Assembly: GCF_040273735.1 (NCBI RefSeq)
Contig: NZ_JBELZM010000002.1
Location: 186,001 to 250,000 of the forward strand
DNA length: 64,000 nt
Origin: Solibacillus sp040273735
Lineage (GTDB): Bacteria > Bacillota > Bacilli > Bacillales_A > Planococcaceae
Direction of reading: 5' to 3'
How positions within the stretch are numbered: the first letter of the stretch is position 1; each line of letters opens with the position of its first letter. Under the pieces are notes generated by a model. It was not told the origin of the DNA, made no database searches, and saw only the letters and a program-made list of their open reading frames with translations. A program made the translations under genes and the position numbers. This document shows, piece after piece, positions 15,598 through 24,141 of this stretch.

Positions 15598-17592
15598 ATG
15601 ACACAACAGATGGATCAGTTAGCAATTAACGCAATCCGTACACTATCAATTGACGCAATCGAAAAAGCAAATTCGGGTCACCCAGGTTTACCAATGGGTG
15701 CTGCACCTATGGCCTATACATTGTGGACGAAGCAATTACGTCACAATCCACAAAATCCTAATTGGTATAATCGCGACCGTTTTGTACTATCAGCTGGACA
15801 TGGTTCCATGCTTTTATATAGTTTATTGCATCTAGGCGGCTACGGTTTAGAGATGGAAGAGATCAAAAACTTCCGTCAATGGAATTCAAAAACACCGGGA
15901 CATCCTGAATATGGTCATACAGTTGGTGTAGAAGCGACAACTGGTCCATTAGGACAAGGTATTGCAATGTCAGTAGGTATGGCTATGGCTGAACGTCACT
16001 TGGCAGCAACATACAACAAGCCAGGTAAAGACATTGTAGACCACTATACATTTGCTCTTTGCGGTGACGGAGATTTAATGGAAGGTGTTGCTGCAGAAGC
16101 AATTTCTCTTGCAGGTCACTTAAAATTGGATAAATTAATTGTACTATATGATTCAAATGACATTTCACTTGATGGTGATTTAGAAAAGTCATTCTCTGAA
16201 AACATCCAAAAACGTTTCGAATCTTACGGCTGGAACTATTTAAAAGTTGCAGACGGTACAGATATCGCGGAAATTAATTCAGCTATTGAAAAAGCGAAGC
16301 AAAATACTGGCGGCCCAACTGTAATCGAAGTGAAAACTGTCATCGGTTTTGGTTCTCCTAACAAATCTGGTAAAGCTGATTCACATGGTGCGCCACTAGG
16401 GTTTGATGAAGTTACTTTAACAAAAGCTGCATACGCTTGGGAACATGAGCCATTCTTCGTTCCAACTGAAGTATACGATACATTTAAAGCGGCAAGCGAA
16501 GTGCAAGGTGTACAAGCAGAAGCAGCATGGAACGAATTATTCGAAAGCTACAAAAACGAATATCCGGAACTGGCTGCACAATTTGTAAACGCAATGGATA
16601 ACAAATTACCGGAGAATTTTGCTTCTGAATTACCTGTATATGAAGCAGGTACTGCAGTAGCTACTCGTTCATCATCTGGTGATGCAATCAATGCAATTGC
16701 AAAAACAACACCATCATTCTTCGGTGGTTCTGCTGACTTAGCAGGATCAAACAAAACAACAATTAAAGGCGCTGGCGATTTCTTTGCTGAAACTCCGGAA
16801 GGCCGTAATATTTGGTTTGGTGTTCGTGAATTTGCAATGGGTGCTGCGCTGAATGGTATGGCATTACATGGCGGTTTAAACGTATTTGGCGGTACTTTCT
16901 TTGTGTTCTCTGACTATGTACGCCCAGCAATTCGTTTATCTGCATTAATGGGTTTGCCTGTAACATATGTGTTTACACATGACTCAATTGCAGTAGGGGA
17001 AGATGGTCCTACACATGAGCCAATCGAGCATTTAGCATCATTACGTGCAATCCCGAATCTATCAGTGATCCGTCCTGCTGATGCAAATGAATCTGTAGCA
17101 GCATGGAAATTAGCTGTAGAGAGCAAATCAACGCCAACTGTATTAGTATTATCCCGTCAAAACTTGCCGGTATTAGATGTTGCAACAGAGACAGTATACG
17201 ATGGTGTTGAAAAAGGCGCTTATGTTGTTTCAGCTTCATCTAAAGAAACTCCGGATGTCCTGTTAATTGCAACAGGTTCTGAAGTTGGCTTGGCAGTAGA
17301 AGCGAAAAAAGCATTGCTAGCAGAAGGAATTGACGCATCTGTTGTATCAATGCCATCAATGGACCGCTTTGAAAAACAGTCGAAAGAATACAAAGAATCT
17401 GTATTACCTAAAGCTGTGACGAAGCGTTTAGCAATTGAAATGGGAGCATCACTTGGCTGGCATAAATATGTTGGTTTTGAGGGCGATGTATTGGCGATCG
17501 ATAAATTTGGTGCATCGGCTCCAGAGAAAATTGTGTTAAAAGAATACGGCTTCACAGTAGAAAATGTAGTTGCGAAAGTAAAAGCACTTTAG
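15598..17592 (+). CDS. tkt: Transketolase
   Basis: Transfers two-carbon units between sugar phosphates in the pentose phosphate pathway, using thiamine diphosphate. 664 residues from the ATG after AAAGGA. Motifs: NSGHPGLPMGAAPMAY, the ThDP motif GDGDLMEG (to NDISLDGD), and GEDGPTHEPIEHLASLRAIP in the pyrimidine domain. An upstream in-frame extension is unsupported. Single gene, closed by a terminator. Confidence 0.97.
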   Translation: MTQQMDQLAINAIRTLSIDAIEKANSGHPGLPMGAAPMAYTLWTKQLRHNPQNPNWYNRDRFVLSAGHGSMLLYSLLHLGGYGLEMEEIKNFRQWNSKTPGHPEYGHTVGVEATTGPLGQGIAMSVGMAMAERHLAATYNKPGKDIVDHYTFALCGDGDLMEGVAAEAISLAGHLKLDKLIVLYDSNDISLDGDLEKSFSENIQKRFESYGWNYLKVADGTDIAEINSAIEKAKQNTGGPTVIEVKTVIGFGSPNKSGKADSHGAPLGFDEVTLTKAAYAWEHEPFFVPTEVYDTFKAASEVQGVQAEAAWNELFESYKNEYPELAAQFVNAMDNKLPENFASELPVYEAGTAVATRSSSGDAINAIAKTTPSFFGGSADLAGSNKTTIKGAGDFFAETPEGRNIWFGVREFAMGAALNGMALHGGLNVFGGTFFVFSDYVRPAIRLSALMGLPVTYVFTHDSIAVGEDGPTHEPIEHLASLRAIPNLSVIRPADANESVAAWKLAVESKSTPTVLVLSRQNLPVLDVATETVYDGVEKGAYVVSASSKETPDVLLIATGSEVGLAVEAKKALLAEGIDASVVSMPSMDRFEKQSKEYKESVLPKAVTKRLAIEMGASLGWHKYVGFEGDVLAIDKFGASAPEKIVLKEYGFTVENVVAKVKAL

Positions 17593-17602
17593 TTCGAAGC
17601 TC

Positions 17603-17640
17603 AAAATGTCACTTGTCTACTATGGCAAGTGGCATTTTTT
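17603..17640 (+). terminator. Intrinsic terminator after tkt
   Basis: AATGTCACTTG/CAAGTGGCATT stem (one G-U) and TTTTTT. Confidence 0.85.
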
Positions 17641-17822
17641 CATTTATAGATCATTCAGAGGCGGGCCAATCGTTTAGAATGACAAGAAAAAAGCTTTGGC
17701 AAAAAGAGCAAATTCAGATACAATATGCCCATACAAATAATTGGATAACGTGCGATTTTCCTGAAGGAATGGTACGATAATAAAGAAATATGGAAGTATC
17801 AGATGAAGGATGTGGATGAATA

Positions 17823-18386
17823 ATGACAGCAGAAAATAAGCAAAAAGAAATTACTACATATATCGAACAGACACTTTATTTCTTATCGAATAAAGCAGAC
17901 CTTGAAAAATTCCAAACAATGCTTCAAAAAAATATCGATGAAAAAAGAGCTTCCTCCACGTCAACGACTGATTTTTATGATCGATTAATGTTAAATATTG
18001 CGTATTACGTGGAAAATAAAATGGCATGGACAGATCTTGTTCGGGAGACATTCAGTTCAGGAAAAGTGCCAGCCGTTTCTTATATTGAAAATGAATTGAT
18101 GGCACAGCAAATGCAAATCCGCAATAGTGTCGGAGAGAAAATGGACGATTACAAGAAAGCATTCCATCAGCAATATGAAGCATTAAAGGTAGAAGATGAA
18201 GATGTGATATACGATTATGCGTATGCATCCGTAGAGCATGCATTCCGTATTGATTTTTTAACGGTTGCCTGTGCAAAAAATGCAAATATTTTAACAGAAG
18301 GCGATATTGAAGAAACAATCAAAATGCTGGATGGCTATATGGCTTATTACACGGACCAGCTTGTCAATAAAATGACGCTTTCTTAA
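17823..18386 (+). CDS. Protein of unknown function, co-transcribed with an esterase-fold protein
   Basis: I do not recognise this 187-residue protein. It is acidic to neutral, without signal peptide or membrane segments, and looks mostly helical (EITTYIEQTLYFLSNKADLEKF ... GDIEETIKMLDGYMAYYTDQL). Tyrosine is frequent. It ends 13 bases before the next gene, so both are likely one operon. Codon use is like the neighbours. A 230-base gap upstream has no other feature I can support beyond the tkt terminator. Confidence 0.7.
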   Translation: MTAENKQKEITTYIEQTLYFLSNKADLEKFQTMLQKNIDEKRASSTSTTDFYDRLMLNIAYYVENKMAWTDLVRETFSSGKVPAVSYIENELMAQQMQIRNSVGEKMDDYKKAFHQQYEALKVEDEDVIYDYAYASVEHAFRIDFLTVACAKNANILTEGDIEETIKMLDGYMAYYTDQLVNKMTLS

Positions 18387-18399
18387 AAGGAGATTTAAA

Positions 18400-19047
18400 A
18401 TGAACACACCATTTATTTATTTACACAAAGCACCTAAAGTCGAGGCAGATAAGCAACCTGCGATATTCTTGCTGCATGGTTTAGGGAGCGATGAAAACGA
18501 TTTACTGCAACTTGTTGATTCGTTTTCAACAAATTGTCATATTTTTAGTTTGCAAGGACCGATTAAACATCGTCCCGGCTTTGCATTTTATACATTTGAA
18601 GAAGAGGGCAAGCCGAATCGCGCCATCTTTGATAAAGTGCTGAAAGGTATTGAATTATTTATTAAAGAAGCCATTTGGGAATTCAATTTGGATGAACAGC
18701 AAATTTATGTTGTTGGTTTCAACCAAGGGGCAGCGATGGCACAGTCACTTGCAATGGTGATGGGCAATGCCATTCGTGGAACAGCAGCATTAAGCGGTTA
18801 TTTACCGGAATTTGCTGCGCTTGAGTACAGCAAAAAAACGATGGATAAATCAAAAATCTTTATTTCTCACGGAGAATATGATTATGATTTTCCGATTGAA
18901 TGGGCAGAACATGCCGTTCGTTTTTTCAGTGACTATGATACGGACGTAACATTCAGAACTTATCCGGTAGGCCATGGAGTGAGTGAGCAAAATCTACACG
19001 ATTTAATCGCATTCTTATCAAAAGATTTACCGGACAATTTAAACTAA
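18400..19047 (+). CDS. Carboxylesterase/phospholipase-fold protein with Asn in place of the catalytic Ser
   Basis: 215 residues of the Abhydrolase_2 (phospholipase/carboxylesterase) type. The oxyanion region LLHGLGSDENDLL is present, and the expected aspartate (HGEYDYDFP) and histidine (GHGVSEQ) segments are present too. The nucleophile elbow, normally GFSQGA, reads GFNQGA (Asn108, codon AAC). A hydrolase of this type should therefore be inactive as an esterase, unless another residue serves. It might be a binding or regulatory protein. Paired with an unknown gene upstream. Confidence 0.8.
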   Translation: MNTPFIYLHKAPKVEADKQPAIFLLHGLGSDENDLLQLVDSFSTNCHIFSLQGPIKHRPGFAFYTFEEEGKPNRAIFDKVLKGIELFIKEAIWEFNLDEQQIYVVGFNQGAAMAQSLAMVMGNAIRGTAALSGYLPEFAALEYSKKTMDKSKIFISHGEYDYDFPIEWAEHAVRFFSDYDTDVTFRTYPVGHGVSEQNLHDLIAFLSKDLPDNLN

Positions 19048-19050
19048 AGA

Positions 19051-19097
19051 AAACAGCTGACGGAAGGTGATTTACTTCCCGCCAGCTGTTTTTTTCG
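19051..19097. terminator. Shared terminator between convergent genes
   Basis: AAACAGCTG/CAGCTGTTT arms extended by a CGGAAG/CTTCC stem with a bulge, T-tract on the + side. It covers the last codons of the minus-strand gene. Confidence 0.7.
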
Positions 19098-21255
19098 TGT
19101 CCAGCAATTGTTCTGCTTCGGTAATGGACATCGGTTTATAGAAATAATAGCCTTGACCAGCAGGACAGCCAAGTTGTTGAAGCATTGCCAGTTGTTCTTC
19201 AGTTTCAATTCCTTCGGCAATGGGACGCATTTGAATGTTTTTAGCCAATTGGATGATTGTTTGCACGATTGCATACATCCCGGGTTCATTCATTGCACTG
19301 ACAAAGCTCCGGTCAATTTTGATTTCAGAAAAGGGCAGCTGCGGTAAATAACTTAATGAAGAAAAACCAATTCCAAAATCGTCGATTGAACATTCAATGC
19401 CCATAAATCTTAGTTGATTCAGAATCTCTTTTGCATTTTTAAAGTCCACCAACTCTATGCTTTCCGTTACTTCCAGTTTTATATATTCCGGGGGAACATT
19501 ATATTGGTAAAATATATCTCTTATATTTTGAAGGAAATCCGGATCGTAAAAATGGTCCGGAGAAATATTGAGCGCAATTGGTAAAATCTTTTTGTTCTCA
19601 TTTATACGATTTTGAAGCCAGACAAGGATCTGCTTAAAATTCAGTAAATCAATCGCTTTAATTTTTCCGGTTTGTTCAGCGATCGGGATATATTTTACCG
19701 GTGAAATAAAACCAAGTTTGCTCGAATTCCAACGAGAGAGTGCTTCAAAACCTTCCACTTCGATTGTCTGGAAGTTAATCTTAGGCTGCAAATAAACTTC
19801 GAATTCTTCATGTTGAAGCCCATAGGCCAATTGATTGAGGATATCCATTTCTTCCGTCAATTGTTTCGTACTATTGTCTTCATATACAGCATAGCTCGTC
19901 CCAGTTCGCTTCTGTGCATTGGATAAGGCGATATCAGCCTGGTGAATGCTCTGCTCGACTGTCATCGACTGATTAAAGACCGTATAACCAATTTTTAATG
20001 TAATATAGATTTCTTTACCATCGATAATATAAGGTAATTGTGTTATTGATTCAAGAGGCTGATTATAGGCAAGGAAGCACTCATTTTCGTCAACTTTTCC
20101 GAATATGAGTGAATTTGAAAATCGTGCAATCAGTGAATCACTTTTCGGGATATATATTTGCATACGATCTGCCACTTGTCGGAGTAAATCGGCTCCGGCG
20201 TTTCTTCCGTATAAATCAACGACTTTATTAAATTCAGTAGGATGTAAGATTGCAACCAATCCCGAGTTGCCAACATTAATCCATTCTGATAATTCAGATT
20301 TGAAGTAATGGAGGTTTGGTAAATTTGTTTCAACATCAAAAAAGGCAAGTCTACTAAGCTCAATTTTTTGTTCAGCATATTTTATTGCCAATTGAATCAG
20401 TAAAGCCAATCGATTTAAGTAATTAATATCGATTTGCTTTAACTCTGTCGTATCCTGATTGAACAGGGTCAAAATGCCGCTAACTTCATTTTGAGGAGTT
20501 AAAATCGGCTTTGTCCATGAGCCTTGAACAAAATTAAGATGCCAATGTTTAAAAAGATCTAGATGTTGATCTTTTTGAGCAAAGTCCTTTAAATAAACTG
20601 CGTTCGAATTCAGGCTAGTATTAGGAGTAATTTCCAATATATTAAGTTCATTAATAATTTCCAATGGCAATGAATGTGTGCCTACCGATTTAATTTCAAA
20701 ATTTTCATCAAAAATGTGAATGGCACAGTAGACATCGCGAATATAGAAAAGTTCAATTTTCTCGGTAATTAAATTTAAAATCGACTGCAGGTTATCTTCA
20801 TGATCAATCGCTTCATAAACTTCATGCTCCAGTTTATAAACCATTTTATTTAACTCTGCTTCCGTTGTATCTTCGCAAGTTAATAAAATATACTGAATCA
20901 CTTTGTCTTCATTTCGAATCGGATGCAGTGTAACCGAGTTCCAAAAAGCCGATCCTTCTTTCGTATAATGCAAAATCGTAAATTTTTTTGCTACACCTGA
21001 TTTTAAATGTAAATTAAATTCTTCAATAGATATTTCATTGGTTCTATGTCCATTCAAAATATTGATATTTTGATGGAGCAATTCATTCATTTCGAAAGAT
21101 GTGAATTTTAAAAAAGGTGAATTAGCATGTAAAATAGGTAAATTTGCCTCATTAATATCAATGATGAGCGATCCTTTCGAAAGCTGGTTACTTAAGGTTT
21201 TTAGCCAATTAAATAATCGGTCTTTTGATAGGGGTATAAATTGATCAATGGTCAT
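19072..21255 (-). CDS. PAS-GAF-GGDEF(degenerate)-EAL cyclic-di-GMP phosphodiesterase
   Basis: 727-residue cytosolic sensor. A PAS-like domain (about residues 25-135; no LOV cysteine), a GAF-like domain (about 150-295), a GGDEF domain (about 300-455) whose signature reads SNSLI at 380-384 so it should not make c-di-GMP, and an EAL domain (470-715). The EAL part keeps EAL (504-506), LNIS, the LEVTES glutamate, DDFG (625-628), the KIDRSF lysine and EGIET (681-685), so phosphodiesterase activity is expected. The degenerate GGDEF may bind GTP as a regulator. Single gene. Confidence 0.9.
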   Translation of the reverse strand: MTIDQFIPLSKDRLFNWLKTLSNQLSKGSLIIDINEANLPILHANSPFLKFTSFEMNELLHQNINILNGHRTNEISIEEFNLHLKSGVAKKFTILHYTKEGSAFWNSVTLHPIRNEDKVIQYILLTCEDTTEAELNKMVYKLEHEVYEAIDHEDNLQSILNLITEKIELFYIRDVYCAIHIFDENFEIKSVGTHSLPLEIINELNILEITPNTSLNSNAVYLKDFAQKDQHLDLFKHWHLNFVQGSWTKPILTPQNEVSGILTLFNQDTTELKQIDINYLNRLALLIQLAIKYAEQKIELSRLAFFDVETNLPNLHYFKSELSEWINVGNSGLVAILHPTEFNKVVDLYGRNAGADLLRQVADRMQIYIPKSDSLIARFSNSLIFGKVDENECFLAYNQPLESITQLPYIIDGKEIYITLKIGYTVFNQSMTVEQSIHQADIALSNAQKRTGTSYAVYEDNSTKQLTEEMDILNQLAYGLQHEEFEVYLQPKINFQTIEVEGFEALSRWNSSKLGFISPVKYIPIAEQTGKIKAIDLLNFKQILVWLQNRINENKKILPIALNISPDHFYDPDFLQNIRDIFYQYNVPPEYIKLEVTESIELVDFKNAKEILNQLRFMGIECSIDDFGIGFSSLSYLPQLPFSEIKIDRSFVSAMNEPGMYAIVQTIIQLAKNIQMRPIAEGIETEEQLAMLQQLGCPAGQGYYFYKPMSITEAEQLLDTKKTAGGK

Positions 21256-21410
21256 TCTAACTTCCCCTTTAAAAAGTAGTGTGTATTTTAACTAAAGTAT
21301 AACAAAATTCCTATAAATTTAAAGTGAGATTATATTAATATAAAAATATTCCTTATAATTGAGACTAAAGAACTTGGTGAAAAATAGATTTCATTAACTA
21401 TTTTAGCGCA

Positions 21411-21448
21411 AAAAAAAGAAACCAGTAAATATGGAATTTACTAGTTTC
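21411..21448 (-). terminator. Intrinsic terminator of csbD
   Basis: 13-bp GAAACYAGTAAAT/ATTTACTRGTTTC stem; on the minus strand a run of T residues follows. Confidence 0.85.
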
Positions 21449-21456
21449 TGTTAACC

Positions 21457-21657
21457 TTATTTTCGATATTCGTCGATTTTAGTTGTAATTTTATCTTTAA
21501 CATCAGCAACTCTTTCCTGTGCTTCTCCTTTTAGCTGATCGCGCTGACCATCCAATTGTAAAGATGGATCATTTGTATTTTTACCGATTTCTTCTTTTAC
21601 TTCACCTTTAATTTTGTTTCCTGCACCTTTTAGTTTATCTGTAAATCCATTTGACAT
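21457..21657 (-). CDS. csbD: CsbD-family general stress protein
   Basis: 66 residues, highly charged, with the CsbD pattern GFTDKLKGAGNKIKGEVKEEIG and QLKGEAQERVADVKDKI. CsbD-like proteins are abundant stress proteins of unclear function; in B. subtilis the gene belongs to the sigma-B regulon. A good sigma-B promoter precedes it here. ATG follows TAGGAGGTC. Confidence 0.9.
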   Translation of the reverse strand: MSNGFTDKLKGAGNKIKGEVKEEIGKNTNDPSLQLDGQRDQLKGEAQERVADVKDKITTKIDEYRK

Positions 21658-21691
21658 AATATGACCTCCTAAAAGTTTAGATGGTAATTCT

Positions 21692-21717
21692 ATTCCCTCA
21701 GTGTATGAATACTAAAC
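21692..21717 (-). promoter_or_regulatory. Sigma-B promoter of csbD
   Basis: Minus-strand GTTTAG (21712-21717), 14-base spacer, GGGAAT (21692-21697). This fits GTTTAA-N12/15-GGGWAW with one deviation and sits 35 bases before the start codon. Confidence 0.7.
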
Positions 21718-21762
21718 AATTTGGATAGAAAAGCCGGATTAAAGCAAAAATAATGAAAATAA

Positions 21763-22254
21763 TTAATGTATGTAGGCATTATACAAGTGATGAAGAATTT
21801 CCTGACCCTCTTCTTTTATAAGTATTTGACCATCCATTTTCATGGATACTTTTGTTTTTGTCTCATCCATTGTGCCACTGTTAAATGAAAGGATTATTTC
21901 TACTTCGCCATTTTCTTTTAACTGTTCTCTTTGGTTCCCTGAAAATGAATGCTGGGCGAATAAACCGTTATCTTGCCAATTACCTGTGATTTTTAACTGC
22001 TGTGTTTTACCGCTGTCGTCATAATCCCATTGAACATCGCGTAATATAGTTTTAAATAAGTCGTTAATAGTAAAAGTATGATTGTCGAATTTGATTTCAG
22101 TAGCTCGAATGGAATGGACATCGATTGAAATAGCTGAAGCAGCTTCATTTGCCTTTGAATTAATACCTGCTGCCGCCTCTTTTAAATCCGCTACCGTCTC
22201 ACCACATCCAGCCAATAAAATTACAGTAAATAATATTAAACTAAATCTCCTCAT
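21763..22254 (-). CDS. Lipoprotein of unknown function
   Basis: 163 residues with a lipoprotein signal peptide: MRRFSLILFTVILLAGC, lipobox LAGC (Cys17). The mature part starts with a helical stretch (VADLKEAAAGINSKANEAASA) and continues as a beta-rich domain (IRATEIKFDNHTFTINDLF ... KVSMKMDGQILIKEEG). No named family recognised. ATG follows GGAGGG. Faces away from the P1-peptidase gene; no partner gene is obvious. Confidence 0.75.
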   Translation of the reverse strand: MRRFSLILFTVILLAGCGETVADLKEAAAGINSKANEAASAISIDVHSIRATEIKFDNHTFTINDLFKTILRDVQWDYDDSGKTQQLKITGNWQDNGLFAQHSFSGNQREQLKENGEVEIILSFNSGTMDETKTKVSMKMDGQILIKEEGQEILHHLYNAYIH

Positions 22255-22506
22255 TAGAATCCCTCCAATGCTGTCATTTCATTCATCTTACTAAATTGTG
22301 GTAAAAGATTCGCACCGATTTTGAAACAAATTGTGAAAGAATTGTAACAGTCCGTTAATTTGTTGTTTAAAGATATTCTTTTCTGAAATTGTTTGCATTG
22401 TTTGTTCATGAATAACGTTCGCAACTCTGGGTATGATTAGACATAGATACGAATCGCTTGGCGCTGAAAAGTCCATCATCTAAAAAATCGAAAGTGAGTG
22501 ATTTTA

Positions 22507-22635
22507 TTGCGGATTAATGATGAATTGCTAGACAAACTTGGAATTTACTTTGTTTATCATGAAGTGTATAACAAATATGGCATTACTTTTGAGAGCTTTG
22601 TTGATCGCTGGACAAGAGGAATTCTGGAAATATAG
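22507..22635 (+). CDS. Possible small protein of 42 residues
   Basis: In the 540-base gap between the lipoprotein and the P1 peptidase an open frame starts at TTG (22507) and ends at TAG. The peptide is ordered-looking and amphipathic, with LLDKLGIYFVYHEVYNKYG and FESFVDRWTRGILEI, unlike random translation. A weak purine-rich GTGAG lies about 9 bases upstream and a terminator follows 55 bases after the stop. Family not recognised; it may also be a remnant of a longer gene. Confidence 0.4.
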   Translation: MRINDELLDKLGIYFVYHEVYNKYGITFESFVDRWTRGILEI

Positions 22636-22689
22636 TTTTGCGTGAGCAGTGAGAAGTATGAATGGAACATAAATTTATTTCTTATGCTG

Positions 22690-22727
22690 AAAAAGATGCG
22701 ACCTGCTGGGAGGACGTGTCTTTTTTT
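22690..22727 (+). terminator. Intrinsic terminator downstream of the small ORF
   Basis: AAAAAGATGCG/CGTGTCTTTTT stem with two G-U pairs, 14-base loop and seven T residues. It ends a transcript coming from the 22.3-22.6 kb gap. Confidence 0.7.
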
Positions 22728-22796
22728 CTGTTTTCTTTTTGGAAAAAGTTGTTTACGATGAAACTAACTACATAAACAACTAAAGGAGAACAGACA

Positions 22797-23843
22797 ATGA
22801 AAGTACGTGAATTGGGTATATCGATTGGGCAATTGCCTCCAGGGGATAAAAACTGTATTACCGATATTGAAGGTGTAAGTGTCGGGCATGTAACATTGGA
22901 TTATCCGTTAAATGATTCAGGTGATGCTGCCTGTACCGGAGTAACGGCTGTTTTACCACATCAGGGCAATCTTTTCCGGGAAAAGGTGACAGCAGCCAGC
23001 TATATATTAAACGGCTTCGGAAAAACAAGTGGTCTTGTTCAAGTGGATGAACTTGGTGTAATCGAGTCGCCAATTATGCTAACTAATACATTTGGGGTAC
23101 CAAATGTATCACAAGGGACACTCCAATATTTACTTGAACAGAACGAAGAGATAGGAATTACGACTGGTACAGTTAATATTGTTGTCGGAGAATGCAATGA
23201 TAGCCATTTAAACTCCATCCGCCATTTTCCGGTAAAACCTGAACATGCAATAGAAGCAATACAGCAAGCTAAAACAGATGTTATAGAAGAGGGAGCTGTC
23301 GGAGCAGGAAGAGGTATGGTCTGCTTCGGCTATAAAGGAGGAATTGGCAGCTCTTCACGCATCGTTGAAGAACGGACAGGTCAAAAATATACTGTCGGAT
23401 GCCTCGTATTGAGTAACTTTGGAAAGGCGAGCGAATTTTTGACAGACCGGTATAAGGTTACGGCTGACAACAGAGAATCAACAATTAGCCCTACAGACGG
23501 CTCTATTATTATTGTAATGGCGACAGATGCCCCATTAAGCAGCCGCCAGCTAAAACGAGTTATAAAACGCTGCGGAATAGGATTAGGGAGAACAGGCAGC
23601 CATTATTCCCATGGAAGCGGAGATATTGTCATCGGTTTTACAACAGCTCGTACAGTACAACATCAGTTCGATGGTGAACTGGAAAGTCGCCGGCAGATTA
23701 GAGAAGATCATGAAGTCATGAACTCATTATTTATGGCAGCTGCCGAAGCGACAGAAGAAGCAATCCTGAATTCTTTGTCACAAGCTACAACTACAACGGG
23801 AAGAAATAATCACAAAGTCCAAAAATATAATTTTGTCGAATAA
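22797..23843 (+). CDS. P1-family (DmpA-type) self-processing aminopeptidase
   Basis: 348 residues. DmpA/BapA-type enzymes cut themselves before a serine or threonine that becomes the N-terminal nucleophile, and release N-terminal residues from amides or peptides. Landmarks: GVSVGHVTL, NTFGVPNVSQGTL, GAGRGMVCFGYKGGIGSSSR, the probable autocleavage Gly235-Ser236 in DGSIIIVMATDAPL, and HGSGDIVIGFTTA. No signal peptide. It lies just upstream of the dpp operon but has its own terminator, so it is separately transcribed while probably serving the same peptide-degrading purpose. Confidence 0.88.
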   Translation: MKVRELGISIGQLPPGDKNCITDIEGVSVGHVTLDYPLNDSGDAACTGVTAVLPHQGNLFREKVTAASYILNGFGKTSGLVQVDELGVIESPIMLTNTFGVPNVSQGTLQYLLEQNEEIGITTGTVNIVVGECNDSHLNSIRHFPVKPEHAIEAIQQAKTDVIEEGAVGAGRGMVCFGYKGGIGSSSRIVEERTGQKYTVGCLVLSNFGKASEFLTDRYKVTADNRESTISPTDGSIIIVMATDAPLSSRQLKRVIKRCGIGLGRTGSHYSHGSGDIVIGFTTARTVQHQFDGELESRRQIREDHEVMNSLFMAAAEATEEAILNSLSQATTTTGRNNHKVQKYNFVE

Positions 23844-23869
23844 TGTATTTTTACGTTATGAAGCTTATT

Positions 23870-23906
23870 GAGTCTTTTACATAATATCTATGTAGAAGGC
23901 TTTTTT
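23870..23906 (+). terminator. Intrinsic terminator after the P1 peptidase
   Basis: GAGTCTTTTACAT/ATGTAGAAGGCTT stem with G-U pairs, 7-base loop, six T residues. The remaining 235 bases up to dppA are AT-rich; a TATACT at about 24098 may be the operon's -10, but I see no convincing -35. Confidence 0.75.
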
Positions 23907-24141
23907 CTTATGAAAATATAATATCAATGGGGATAATATGTTTTGAAAAATGCTATTTAACTAAGGTTTTAGCCCTTTATAATTTTATAATTTTATTTAG
24001 AAAACTATTAGAAAAAACTTCCACAATCGAAATAAGTATGGTATTTTATAGATTATAAATAAAAGACTGAAAAATCTAAATCTTCCAAAATGTTATTCTA
24101 TACTGATGAATAAATAAAAAATTAAAGGAGAATCGTAATAA

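Noticed and set aside
18400..19047. Asn in GFNQGA as a frameshift or misread
   Set aside because: The frame is open on both sides and the codon is a plain AAC (one base from AGC); a real substitution is more likely than a sequencing error, though error cannot be excluded.
22291..22479. Minus-strand frame upstream of the lipoprotein gene
   Set aside because: No ribosome site, low-complexity Gln/Phe translation and no family resemblance.
23990..24110. CodY-like AATTTTCWGAAAATT sites upstream of dppA
   Set aside because: Three candidates exist but each has about five mismatches, which is expected by chance in such AT-rich DNA. CodY control of dpp is known in B. subtilis, but the sequence here does not prove it.
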